The notes: generated from the letters alone by a model not told the origin. DNA of 64,000 nt from Ceratorhiza oryzae-sativae (GCA_030998015.1 JARWMV010000020.1:124001-188000); one strand, 5' to 3'; positions 1-10,587 are shown, numbered from the stretch's first letter. A program made the numbers and translations.

Positions 1-444
1 GTCTGAGTCGTTGTATCTTATATACAGAGATATATAAGGATACAATATTGCATGATTGAGTGTGACATTAAGTACCAGCTATTAGAGGAAATCTAAGTAC
101 CTGTAGCTGAGGAAGTACATGCATTAGGCAGCCCTCCATCTATCCTATAAGCTATTGCTTAAGTCTAGTATTAAGATTAGTATCAGTTAGTCCAAGCAAC
201 TAGGGCTGAACTACATTTAAGATATCTAAGGGAACCTGACCATAGTAGTCTTGCTCTTTATACCTATAAATTAGTGAGTTTACACTGTGAAAGATTAAGG
301 CTACCTTGAGTGTTACTTGATTGGATTGCAACTACTTTGAGCCTTCTTACTCTAGTCTAAGAAGTATTGAGTACAATTAGAGTATACTAACATATCTACA
401 TTTGCTTAAGCTCCAGATATTCAAGTGTACCCTGACCTGTAACA
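1..444 (+). repeat. 3' part of a 1.3-kb LTR (E family), cut by the window start
   Basis: This stretch matches the last third of the full plus-strand LTRs at 41,359-42,666 and 44,235-45,543 and ends in the same terminus (CCCTGACC..TAACA). It stops abruptly at 444, where decayed gypsy A sequence begins (GATATTCACC). It therefore seems to be an LTR inserted into the reverse transcriptase region of gypsy A; its 5' part and left target duplication lie outside the window. No coding sequence is seen. Confidence 0.85.
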
Positions 445-3400
445 GATATTCACCAAGTTTGATTTAAAGTGGGGGTTTAACCTTATGCAGATTCAGGAAG
501 GAGATGAATGGAAAGTTGCTTTTAAGACCAAATACAGGTTGTATGAGCCCTTAGTCATGCAATTTGGCCAGAAGAACACACCAGGGACCTTCATGGCTAT
601 GATCCCAGAGGAATTCCAAGACATTGAGGGCATCTATGTTGTAATTTATATGGACAACATACTAGTGTTCTCCAAAACCCAAGAAGAGCATGACAAACAT
701 GTCAGAGAAGTCTTGCATTGTCTTCAAAAGGCTGGCTTGTACTGTGCTCTGGAGAAATGTGTTTTTGATGTCACCAAAGTTGACTACCTGGGAATAGTAG
801 TGACCCCCCAGGGAATTAAAGTAGACCCAGCCAAGGTCAAAAAGGCCATTGAATGGCCAACCCCTACCAACCCAACTGAAGTCCTGGAAGGGCTGGGATT
901 TGCAAATTGGTTATGGCACTTCATAAAGGACTTTTCAAAAATTACAAAATGTCTCTATGAATTAGTCAAGAAGGATGTAAAGTGGGAATGGACAGAGGAG
1001 AGGGATTGGGTGGCAGAGCTACAACCAGAAGGGATGACCCAAACATCTAAGGGGGCAATGGGAGACCTATAGGCAACAATGCTGGAGGTCTAAGTCACAA
1101 CGTCAAGGGGAAGATGTGCAACAAGGAGTAGGGGTGCGATAAGACGTGGATGTAGAAGCATGTGCACTTGTCCTTAAGCAGACTGGGCAGGAACTATGGA
1201 CTATAAGTCACACAGGTAGTAGTGGGGATACAACAGGAGGTCACGTTCTGAGGCTTAAGGCTCTCAGACTCTCCCTTATATATTCATACAATGAGCTATA
1301 TCAAATACACATATGGTGTAAGACAACTATTGTACAATGTAAGAATGGTGCCATGTAACAGCATATTCCAGAAGGTACAAACAGAATGTAAACAACAACA
1401 AGGTCATGTGATCATGTAAGTAATTCTATGCATATATCTGATTAAACAGGACTTGTCCAAAAAATATGAGAAAGAGAGATGTATAAAATATAGGAAAATT
1501 ATAATAGATCCATGTCATGGAACAAACTGAAGCAGAAACTAAAGAAAGCCCCCCTCCTAATTCAGCCAGAGCCTAATAAACCATATATCCTGGAAACAGA
1601 TGCCTCAGGCTATGCCATGGGTGCTGTACTATTGCAATACAGAGAAGACAGAATGCTCCACCCAATCTCCTACTACTCCAAAGCTATGGTTCCAGCAGAA
1701 AGGAACTATGATATCTACAACAAAGAAATGCTGGCAATTATAAAGGCCCTCAAACACAGGTATCACTTGATAGAAGGGGCTGAACACCCAGTAAACAGTG
1801 TTTGTGATCACAAAAATTTGGAGTATTGGAAGACAAATTGGTCACTGAATGGCTGAGTCACATGATAGCACAAGTTCCTATCCAGATTTAAATTCAAGAT
1901 TCTACACATTGAAGGGGCAAAGAATGGCCAGGCAGACATACTCTCTAGGCTGTCAAGGCACATCCATAAAGAGGGGAGTGAGAGCCAAGCTCTGCTTGTG
2001 CAAAACCAATTTTTGGAGCTAAAATCATTGTGGCTACAAGCAATCATGCCAGACCATGACCTGGAACAACTCATTAGGGATACTATTCCAGGGGACAAGC
2101 ACCTATCAAAAGTGCTGAAAGCCTTAGATGACAATGAGAAGGTCAAAAATTGGGAGTGGGACAAAGGACTTTTACAATACAAGGGCCAAATCTATGTCCC
2201 AAATAATAAAGAACTCTGCAAGCTGGTCATCAAAAGTTGTCATGATAACCTGGTGGCAGGACACCCAGGGCAGTTCAGAACATACAAACTGTTAAACCAC
2301 AAATACACATGGTCATCAATGAAAAAATCAGTCAACAAATATGTCATGCATTGCAAATCCTGTATCAGGAACAAGCACAGCAACCAAGTTCTGCCAGGGC
2401 TCTTAAACCCAATACCAGCACTGGAAAAGCCTTGGGAGGAAATCACCTATGACCTGATCACTGGGCTACCCTTGTCAGAAGGGTTTGATGCCATATTTAC
2501 AGTCATCAACTGGCTGACAAAAATGGTACATTTTATTCCATGTCAATCAGAAGCCAGCACTATGGATTGCACACACTTGTTCCTAACTGATGTATGGAAA
2601 CTCCACAGATTACCATGGAAAACAATTTCAGACTGTGGCCCCAACTTTGCATCCAAATTCCTAAGTCACTTGTACAAATAGCTAGATATAAAACCTTCTT
2701 ACTCTACAGCATATCACCCTCAAACAGATGGCCTGTCCAAAAGGGCTAACCAAGTAGTAGAAGGGTACATCAGACACTATGTATCAGATTGGCAGGATGG
2801 CTGGGTCTCACTCTTACCCTTGGCTGAATTCACCTACAATAACAGTGTCAATGCCTCAACTGGCATGTCACCATTCTTTGCAAACTACAATTTCCATCTG
2901 AGACTGGCAGTTGGGGACAGGGAGGGACAAGAACTCCCCTTAGCAGACAACCATGCAGAATGGCTCCAAAAGGGTCATGACAAACTTAAGGCTGCCCTGG
3001 AAATAGCAAACCAGAGGGTCAAAGAATATTATGACCAGAAACATTGGACCCCAGAAGCCATTAAGGTTGGAGACAAAGTCTGGCTTGACACCAAGAATAT
3101 ACAGACACAACAGGCTTCCAGGAAACTGGCCCACAAGAGAGTTGGACCATTCAAGGTGGTAGCACAATACAGCACTTATGCCTTCAAACTGGATTTGCTG
3201 ATGACCATGAAAATACACCCAGTATTTCATATTTCACTTCTGACCAAATATAAAGACAACCCCTATGGACATCAGGTTTCCCCACCACCACCTGTGGTAA
3301 CTCCTGAAGGGGAAGAAGAATTTGAAGTTGAACAGATCATAAAGTTGCAATACAACAAAAGGTCTAATCTTTTTGAATACTATGTCAAATGGCTTGGTTA

Positions 3401-3517
3401 TGATGAGTGACAATGGTTAACTTATGATGACCTGGTGAATGCACCAGAACTCATCGCTGACTATGTCAAGTCACATCCAATGGCACCCCATGACCCCCAT
3501 GCCTTGAAGGGGGGAAG
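445..3517 (+). pseudogene. Gypsy A: decayed chromovirus pol (RT, RNase H, integrase, chromodomain)
   Basis: This is a degraded copy of the pol of element D (21,002-24,532). It starts in the RT palm just before the GDEW motif, has YMDN in place of the YMDD catalytic box (about 648-659), then RNase H (TDASG near 1,597), the integrase zinc-binding and DDE regions, and a chromodomain near 3,300-3,480. A 507-bp foreign block sits at 1,011-1,517. The frame is kept over most of the copy but is broken by stops at 1,854, 1,863, 1,866, 2,679 and 3,408. Where D can be compared, most replace arginine codons CGA or CGG, and one replaces TGG. CpG is nearly absent although D is CpG-rich. It cannot encode an active polymerase. 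Confidence 0.9.
1011..1517. other. Unidentified 507-bp insertion in gypsy A (possible solo LTR)
   Basis: Alignment with D shows that the RNase H region of gypsy A is interrupted here by about 507 bp with no counterpart in D. The block can be read as TG...CA (TGGCAG to ATGTCA), has a TATA-like TTATATAT near 1,276, and keeps several CpG sites while the surrounding copy has almost none, so it probably arrived later. No clear 5-bp target duplication or terminal inverted repeat is seen, so a solo LTR is only one possibility. Short open frames inside look random. Confidence 0.45.
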
Positions 3518-3878
3518 TGTCATGAACTGACATGCATATATCCATTCTATAATATTTTCTTGATTTATTACATTTTATGAGATCATTTTCAAACATACTT
3601 ACCTTTTATGGTATATCTGTGTCATGTGACTCAAAGGATGTTCTGGACCAATGACCAAGATGTATTTCAACTCTTATGTGAAATTCCACAACTCCACAGT
3701 TGCTTCTATCTCTTATTGGTCATGACTCACTGTACAGACTTGTTTGTTACAATGTGGCTTGTATCATGTACATAAACCAGGCCAAGTTCACAGAGGACTC
3801 CTCAAGAACTTGACCTCTTGTTGAATACAAGTTCTTTTCTTATCATTTCCCTCATCACCTGACTTGTTGTCATTGACA
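3518..3878 (+). repeat. 3' LTR of gypsy A (361 bp)
   Basis: It begins TGTCATGAACTGACA, directly after the purine tract AAGGGGGGAAG, and ends TTGACA. It aligns along its length with the 377-bp LTRs of D, with many C to T and G to A changes at former CpG sites. Sequence of the minus-strand 1.3-kb LTR resumes immediately after it, so gypsy A was inserted into that LTR. Confidence 0.9.
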
Positions 3879-4248
3879 GTCTGGGTGGTGAGTAAGAGTG
3901 GTGGTCTGGAAGGGCCTCAGAGTAGGTCCTTTTATACCCTGAGGAAGGCATTCCAGAGCCAAATAGATGCATGCATGCCAGTGCAATTGTCAAAAGAGGG
4001 TACTGCTATTCTTGGGGTACACCCTAGCCCAGTATAGGATAAAAGAGTAGAGCCAGGGTGTGGATCAAAGGCATTGATGCATCCAAGACCTGCTATTGGC
4101 TTGTAGATCATATTATCATAGTATATACATGTAATGAACAGAGGCTACATCTCAGTGAGTCATAAGGTGAGTCAGAGATGCTTCTGGATCAAATTGGAAA
4201 GCTCTCTTGACTCACTGGAGTCATTAGATCTTGATTGATGGTCCAGTA
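3879..4248 (-). repeat. Fragment of an old minus-strand 1.3-kb LTR (part 1)
   Basis: It matches internal LTR sequence at about 7,233-7,606 of the full copy 6,695-8,004, including the TATA region (reverse complement of TTTTATACCCTGAGG). It continues at 6,498-6,694 after removal of the hAT-like element at 4,249-6,489. Its upstream end is the insertion site of gypsy A. Confidence 0.85.
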
Positions 4249-4904
4249 TAAGGTTGCTGTGCCAGGCTCCTGCAGACAGAATGTGCAGGAATTCCATATG
4301 AAATTCTGGCATATTCCGGTGCTGCAGGAGACAGAGACGGTGCAGGAATTGCCCCAGGGGTGCCGGAGTCCCGAGCGGAGTCCTGCAGCTCCTGCATTCC
4401 TGCAGACTGGCGTTCCTGCACCATTGCATGAACCCTGCCATTTGTATCATGTAAGGTACCATTAAATGCGCAAAATTCAGCACATTCTATTGATAAATAG
4501 AACATGTCTCAGTAATAAAAACTGAGCAGGATCAACACACATTTGTCTTGGGAAAATAATCAGGGGTAAGCGCAGCCACCCATGCTCCCCTAACTAAGCA
4601 TTAAACCAGCACATATATATACCATTCAACTTGTCTTGCTGAGAGAAATCAAATGAGCCTGCTCGCACCTCAATCAGACACCTCTCTGAGGAGATACAAG
4701 TGATATACAGGGGGTTAGCCCCTGAATAGTGCCACAAGCACTAGTGAAACTAGCTGTGGAAACATTGCTCCCCTGTCATAAATAGATGCGAACCACTCAT
4801 GAGATTATGTATGCAAAAAATCAGCATGATTGGAGCTGTATTAGTGGGTGAAATCAATGTAGCATCCCCCCTGATGCTTAAAATACCCATAAATCACCCC
4901 TACA

Positions 4905-5036
4905 TAAGGATGTGATGCTGATATTCTGGCATTCTGGCATCAAGGGTAACTCAATTACAGAAGCACTGATTTATAAGCTGATGCAATTGAGTTACCCTTG
5001 ATGCCAGAATACCAGAATATCAGCATCACATCCTTA
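4905..5036. mobile_element. 132-bp hAT-like MITE, copy 1
   Basis: Inverted arms of 52 bp starting TAAGGATGTGATGCTG, with one mismatch, enclose a 28-bp loop. A perfect 8-bp target duplication CCCCTACA flanks it at 4,897-4,904 and 5,037-5,044. The same 132-bp sequence occurs at 31,133-31,264. The terminal TAAGGATG resembles the ends of the larger hAT-like element that contains it. Confidence 0.9.
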
Positions 5037-5371
5037 CCCCTACACAAGTGTGCAGTTCATTACAGGCTTTCTGAGTCTCATAGATCACTTCAGAGGCATT
5101 ATATACCTTAGTCTACATGTCTGGTGTGCTCTAAAGCAGTTCTCAAACATAAATTTCCGACCATGAACAGTTGTTCAGCTGGGATGTCACCAGATCACAT
5201 GAACACATACCAGTTCACTGGAATCCAAGGTAGGTACTAGATAGATAACATGTAGTTAGGGGTTTTTGAGGTCCAGGAAAACAACAGGTTCATTATCCTG
5301 GTACCAAAATGCCATCTTAGGGCTGAAATGGTAGCTGCACCCTTCTGACATTATTTTCTGAACATTAATTA

Positions 5372-6045
5372 CACTGGGTGACAAAAGTCTTGCAGCACTT
5401 GTGTTATGGCTCTGGGCAGTCAGGAGCGAAGGCAAAGCATAACTGTTTGTATGGCATATTTAGGGTACCACCTAATACATATATTGCAATACTTTGTGAG
5501 CATCTGGAGTGCATATACAGGGCATGAGGGGAGATGTGGCACAGGGGTGGTTTTTAAGGTCATTGTTCCAGGTGTCCCTGAGCTTAGCTGTAGTAGTAGG
5601 TATTATAGCACTGAGCCTTGCGACTGCAACGGGAATCTGGGCTTTTGTGTGCCTGCCATCATTGCAGAGATATGGGCAACTGAAAGTACTGATTTTGGGT
5701 GTTTTTGGCCAAAAAGCGCCAAAATTGCTGACTTTGGGCCACCACTGCTCAATAATGGGGGCATGCACCCAAAAGCTCAGATACTTGTTGAAATCTCAAA
5801 GCTCAGTGCTATCATGCCTACTAATACAGCTAAGCTTGGGGATGCCTGGAACAATGACCTTAAAAACCACCCCTGTGCCACATCTCCCCTCATGCACTGT
5901 GTATGCACTCCAGATGCTCACAAAGTGTTGCAATATATGTATTAGACAGCACCCTACATATGTCATACAAAAGGTTGTGCTTTGCCTTCACTCCTAACTG
6001 CCCAGAGCCATAACATGAGTGCTGCAAGACTTTTGTCACCCAGTG
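5372..6045. mobile_element. 674-bp foldback MITE, Tc1/mariner-like
   Basis: The ends are inverted repeats CACTGGGTGACAAAAGTCTT, flanked by TA on both sides (5,370-5,371 and 6,046-6,047), as for Tc1/mariner insertions. The two arms pair over about 300 bp each, leaving a short centre near 5,680-5,740, so a transcript would fold into one long hairpin. Open frames on both strands (such as 5,406-5,945) encode the same arm in opposite directions and are not convincing genes. No transposase is seen. Confidence 0.85.
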
Positions 6046-6497
6046 TAGCTGCAATCTACATGAATATGATTTTTCTACATCATGAAAGTTACATATTTGG
6101 AATCCCCTCATTTTTGCACTTTCTATGAGGTACTAAACAACTAGATATGGTGGGTTTTAAGGTGACTGAAATATTGGCCTTGAGGCTCAAAATCAGAAAA
6201 CTGCCAGTAATTTGACAGGTTTAATTTTCTATGAGATGTGCTATATACTGTTGGAAAGCTCTTAGCAGCGTGCATCTAATGCACTATTAAACAACATGAT
6301 GTGACAACATTGGACTGTAAACAGTTGCAGGAGTCCTGGAGTTCCAGCAAGCTCCTGCACCTGCCAGAATTCTGTATGGAGTCTGGCTCCTGGCATGCTG
6401 GAGCTGGAGCAGGAGCAGGAATCCAAAAAAATGCCAGGAGTCCACCTGCAGCAGGCAGATTCCTGCAAAATTCTGGCACAGCATCCTTAGTCCAGTA

Positions 6498-6694
6498 AGG
6501 TCCTAATAATCTTTGGACCATTCTGGTGCAAGGATCTGGTGGATCATGATGATCTTTGGGCAGCAGATACCACTGAAGATTAGCTATCAATAGAGCATAA
6601 GATCACATTGATAGTAGAAGCAGTTGCCAAGATATGAGTGGCACAATGTTGTAATCAATATTTCTGGATAAGAGGAAATATTGCAACCTCTATA
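6498..6694 (-). repeat. Fragment of an old minus-strand 1.3-kb LTR (part 2)
   Basis: It continues the LTR fragment 3,879-4,248 after the hAT-like insertion and matches about 7,616-7,803 of the neighbouring full LTR. It stops at CCTCTATA, where the full LTR 6,695-8,004 begins. The rest of this old LTR is not found on the far side, so the junction involved loss or recombination. Confidence 0.8.
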
Positions 6695-8004
6695 TGTTAT
6701 GGGTCAGGGTACACTTGAATATCTAGAGTTTAAGAAAATGTAGATATGTTAGTATACCCTAATTTTACTCAATACTTCTTAGACTAGAGTAAGAAGGCTC
6801 AAAGTAGTTGCAATGCAATCAACTAACACTCAAGGTAGTCTTAATCTTTCACAGTGTAAACTCACTAATTTATAGGTATAAAGAGCACAACTACTATGGT
6901 CAGGTTCCCTTAGATATCTAAAATGTAGTTCAGCCCTAGTCACTTGGACTGACTGATACTAATCTTAATACTAGACTTAAGCAATAGCTTATAGGATAGA
7001 TGGTGGGCTGCCTAATGTGTGTACTTCCTCAGCTACAGGTACTTAGATTTCCTCTAATAGCTGGTACTTAATGTCACACCCAATCAGGCAATATTGTATC
7101 CTTATATATCTCTGTATATAAGATACAACGACTCAGACAGTATATAACTAATATGGTACTTTATTCCTCAGTACTAGTTATATAAGAAATCACACACAGA
7201 CAAGAGAAATAGAAAGAGAAAAAGGAAACCAATAACCAGTCTGGGTTGAGTAGAGGAGGGAAAGTGGTCTGGAAGGGCCTCAGAGGAGGTGCTTTTATAC
7301 CATGAGGAGGGCATTCCAGAGCCAAATAGATACATGCATGCCAGTGCAATCATCAAAAGAGGGTACTGCTATACTTGGGGTACACCCTAGCCCAGTATAG
7401 GATAAAAGAGTAAAGACAGGGTGTGGATTGAAGGCATTGATGCATCTGAGACCTGCTATTGGCTTGTAGATCATATTATCATAGTATATACATGTAATGA
7501 ACAGATGCTACATCTCAGTGAGTCATAAAGTGAGTCGGAGAAGCTTCTGGATCAATTTGGAAGGCTCTCTTGACTCACTGGAGTCATTAGATCTTGATTG
7601 ATGGTCCAATAAGATTCTAATGATCTTTGGGCCATTCCGGCGCAAGGATCTGGTAGATCGCCACGATCTGCGGGCAGCAGATACTGCCAAAGATTAGCTA
7701 TCGATAGAGCATAAGATCGCTTTGATAGCGTAAGCGGTTGCGGAGATATGAGTGGTGTGATGTTGTAATCTATATCTCCTGATAAGAGGAAATATCGCCA
7801 CCTCTGTATCTCTCTGAGATCTTATTGTAAAAACTTAATAAAATATGCGTTTGAAAGCAGGAAATTTGTACTATTCAATGGAGTGGAACATAGTACAATT
7901 TGGAGTGCATACAAATTCAAGTATTTCACAATTTAATTACAGAGGCATTGCTTGAGGTTGGCAGAGCAGACTGAAATAATAGAAAATGTTAGTGATCCAT
8001 AACA
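6695..8004 (-). repeat. Full-length 1.3-kb LTR, minus strand
   Basis: On the minus strand it reads TGTTATGGATCAC...CCCTGACCCATAACA, 1,310 bp, with a TATA region near 7,296. The outer flank CTATA and inner flank GCCAG do not match, and there is no purine tract on the inner side. It may be a 3' LTR of E produced by recombination or a separate LTR that cut into the accessory region; the data do not decide. It truncates the hypothetical gene at 8,516-7,989. Confidence 0.85.
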
Positions 8005-8516
8005 GCCAGAAAGTGCAGGCTGCAAACCATCTGTAAGGCCCAAATCTGCAATCGAACCACTTCAGAAATAAGGGCAGGAAGAGATTCAAAAGGATTCTGC
8101 CAGTCCCAAGCAGTGAAGTCTGTTACTGGCTCTATAGGGAAGGCGATTCCAGCTTCCCTGAAGTGTGCATATAGAGGTGAATCCACTGAAAAGTTATGAG
8201 ACTTGTAGGCCTCTTCCAGAGTCCCATTCTGCAAGTAAGTTCCCACAGCATCTTGCACTTGGAGGAGTGCATCTACCAAGGCATGGGCTACTTGATCATG
8301 CACATACCATCCATCAGTGCCCCAGTCCTCATTGAAAATATAGTAAATTTCAATGCCATCCCTGAACTTTTGTTCCAAGATGGAAGTACTGGAGGCATAT
8401 AGCCCTTCCCCCATGCACATAGAGGCTGCCAGGCAGGCAAACTACTTGGACAGCAGAACTGAATCTGCTACTGCCTTGGCTTGCTCCTCATTGAGCATCA
8501 TAGGAGGGGGCTTCAT
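7989..8516 (-). pseudogene. Hypothetical cargo gene of E, truncated by an LTR
   Basis: A minus-strand frame starts at ATG 8,516 (MKPPPMMLNEEQAK), meets an in-frame TAG at 8,442-8,444, and continues open for about 150 codons until a TAA inside the LTR. The last five or so codons are LTR sequence, so the original C-terminus is lost. The visible protein has an acidic, aromatic-rich middle (near YYIFNEDWGTDGWYVHD) and no motif that I recognise. It lies downstream of the spliced gene 9,550-8,715 on the same strand as E pol, so it is probably part of E's accessory region. Confidence 0.45.
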
Positions 8517-8714
8517 GGTGCAAGAATAGAGAGATAGTGGGTGAAAGTGCTTAAGAGCTGGTAGGGTGTTGAACCACTGAGGAGAGAGGGATCTCAAAGG
8601 CTGTTTTTATAGCCAAGAGACGTCTTACTTTGTTCTTTTGGAATTACAGGATTGTCCCTTAAGTTCACACAGGTGGAATTGGGGGACAATAGCATAAATT
8701 CCAAGCAGACCAAA

Positions 8715-9550
8715 CTAATACATGTTATGGGTGTCTAAGATATCCCTAAGACATCTTTGAGCAGCTCTTAGGTTCCCTACTTCTTCCCATAGTTCCCTAT
8801 TCAACTCTTGTACCCTACTTTCTAAGGCCAACTCTGTCACTAGAAGGTCACCCTCTGACTCAGTACCATCAGAAAGTGAGTCAGAGGGTGATTCTGGCTG
8901 GTATTCAGGAGAAGGGGAAGGAGGGTAAGCAAGTCTAAACAAGTCAACTTTAGATCTTGACTCAAAAGAAGCAAACTCACTGATATTCAGGACAATCTTC
9001 TCCTGAGTCATATTCCCCATCACTAGGCTCTTCAGAGAGTATGGAAGGCTCTCTGGAAGCCTTGTGGGGCCAATGTGCATAATCCCTAAACAGATCAGCT
9101 TTAGATCTTGACTCAATTGAAGTCAAGAACTTACCAGTCCATCCTCTCCAGGAACTCCTCATAGTCAACAGGGCTTATGCTCCTTGGGGGAGGCACAGGC
9201 CTTTTGTCCCTCCTGCCCCATCCATGCATCAAAATCAGATCAAATGGGGTTGGCTCCAACCCTGGAGAGGGGGGAGTTGGCCATCCAATCTCAAAATGAG
9301 GACCTTGGCTGGGAGCTTCCAATGGATAAGTTGGAAGTGGAGGATAGAGGGCAGAGGGTGCTTGATTGGGATATACAGGAAGAGGCACATCTGGGGCAGG
9401 CTCAATGCCCTCCCTTCTAGATTGTCGCCTATTCTGCCTGTTTTGAGATTGCACCCTAGTGCATTCCCATCTAAGGCCCATAAAGCAATGCTCCAGAATG
9501 TCCAGATGAGTGCTGGGAGTCTGGGGATGTTCAATCAAGTAGTCAGACAT
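8715..9550 (-). CDS. Three-exon hypothetical protein, proline-rich with C-terminal coiled coil (cargo of E)
   Basis: Exons 9,550-9,135, 9,085-8,981 and 8,934-8,715 join in frame through introns of 49 and 46 bp with GTAAGT/TTTAG and GTGAGT/TTTAG borders, giving 246 residues. The N-terminus starts MSDYLIEHPQTPSTH; residues about 45-125 are rich in proline; an acidic serine-rich stretch follows; the last 40 residues (ELALESRVQELNRELWEEV) look like a coiled coil. The two introns resemble each other over their 3' halves (TTGAGTCAAGATCTAAAG), suggesting an internal duplication. No known domain is recognised. The intact frame within a CpG-depleted element is notable. Confidence 0.6.
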
Positions 9551-9989
9551 GTTTAGAGGGTAAACTGTGCAGTATACAGCTGTAGTACCTTAGAGACAAC
9601 ACAAAAATCTTATACTGCATGTATTTCACATTCAGTTGCCAATAGGAAGCTTACTCCAAGTAAAAGAAGCTTGTAACTGGCCAAATAAAGTGTGCTCTGC
9701 TGTTATCTGTACAGTTATCACATGCTGATCCTCCCAGATCTTTCTTATCTAGTCCTTATACCTTACAGTTGGTGATCAGTCCAAGCAGTCAACCAAGATT
9801 ACTTTGCAGTGACTCATTCTGATGATTGCTTAGGGGATCAGACAACTTTATACTTTAAATCTATATACAGAAAGTTCTGGTACAAGACTTAAAGGGAAGA
9901 TTAGGGGAATAAGGTTTCTTGATAGGGACTAGATGTGATCAATCAAAATAGATCAGTGGACTTGATAAGATGATCAGGATACATCTGAC
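9551..9989. other. Non-coding gap in the E accessory region
   Basis: About 440 bp of AT-rich sequence without a convincing gene or repeat. It probably holds the promoter of the minus-strand spliced gene that starts at 9,550, but no specific element can be singled out. Confidence 0.4.
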
Positions 9990-10211
9990 TTACCAAGCTT
10001 GGTTAATCTTATCTACAGTTGTAGAAAAGATCCTAAGTATTGCTGTTGCTCCATCCCTTGCATTTGATCTGTCCAGTACCATAAGCCTTAAACCCAGTAA
10101 ATAGATTTTGGACTTACAGTATGGATGATCTGGCAGAATGAATAGCTCTGAGGGCATGCCTCTGTTGCCTGGGCCACTGTAAGGACTGTACTGCCTGCAA
10201 TTCCTTACCAA
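9990..10211 (-). CDS. Short hypothetical frame or exon in the E accessory region
   Basis: A 73-codon minus-strand frame overlaps the end of the membrane-protein frame at 10,468-10,205 and ends at TAA 9,990. Donor-like (GTAAGG near 10,204) and acceptor-like (ACTGTAG near 10,016) sites occur, so it could be a downstream exon or an intron of that gene rather than a gene of its own. No motif is recognised. Confidence 0.25.
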   Translation of the reverse strand: MVRNCRQYSPYSGPGNRGMPSELFILPDHPYCKSKIYLLGLRLMVLDRSNARDGATAILRIFSTTVDKINQAW

Positions 10212-10468
10212 GGCAATGGAAATGATGTTGGCTTAACAGTCCAGAGGGTTCTCTGCCTGCTGAAGTACACCAGCTTGTATGGCAGAGAGATCACCACTCT
10301 GCCAGTGACATTGATGGTGTGCTCCAGGTTGGAGTACTCCATTACTACCTTTTGTCCAGGTGTGACCCATATAAAGTCTTCCCCTAAGTTGTAGAGGTAG
10401 TACAGAATGGCAAAGACCATGAGAGCCATGGGGAGAGTAACAGCAGTGATGATAATGAGGTTGACCAT
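10205..10468 (-). CDS. Small membrane protein, hypothetical (cargo of E)
   Basis: An 87-codon frame starts MVNLIIITAVTLPMALMV and has one strong hydrophobic segment at residues 3-27, followed by a polar, probably extracytoplasmic part with two possible N-glycosylation sites. The frame is open upstream for about 14 more codons, back to an acceptor-like TTTTGTAG near 10,506, so an upstream exon is possible. It lies about 120 bp beyond the end of E pol on the same strand. An envelope-like role is conceivable from position alone, but nothing in the sequence shows it. Confidence 0.4.
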   Translation of the reverse strand: MVNLIIITAVTLPMALMVFAILYYLYNLGEDFIWVTPGQKVVMEYSNLEHTINVTGRVVISLPYKLVYFSRQRTLWTVKPTSFPLPW

Positions 10469-10587
10469 GGTTGGTGTGGTGTTTCCAGTGGTAAATGCTA
10501 GCCAATTTATATCTACAAAATGACTTTGTCAGTAAACAAACAACAGAAAAATCACATGTTGTTCTTGGAATGATTTTCAGGAAAGGG

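Larger units (their letters stand above)
4249..6489. mobile_element. hAT-like non-autonomous transposon, 2,241 bp
   Basis: The ends are terminal inverted repeats TAAGGTTGCTGTGCCAG (left) and TAAGGATGCTGTGCCAG (right, reverse complement), with one mismatch. A perfect 8-bp target duplication GTCCAGTA flanks them at 4,241-4,248 and 6,490-6,497. Eight-base duplications are typical of the hAT superfamily. Subterminal regions are rich in the palindromic pieces CCAGAATTCTGG and CTGCAG. No transposase frame is present, so it would depend on a partner element. It contains a short MITE (4,905-5,036) and a foldback element (5,372-6,045); the rest shows nothing recognisable. Confidence 0.85.

Noticed and set aside
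5406..5997. Open frames on both strands of the foldback element
   Set aside because: They are mirror copies of the inverted arms, share the same peptide ends, and have no domain.
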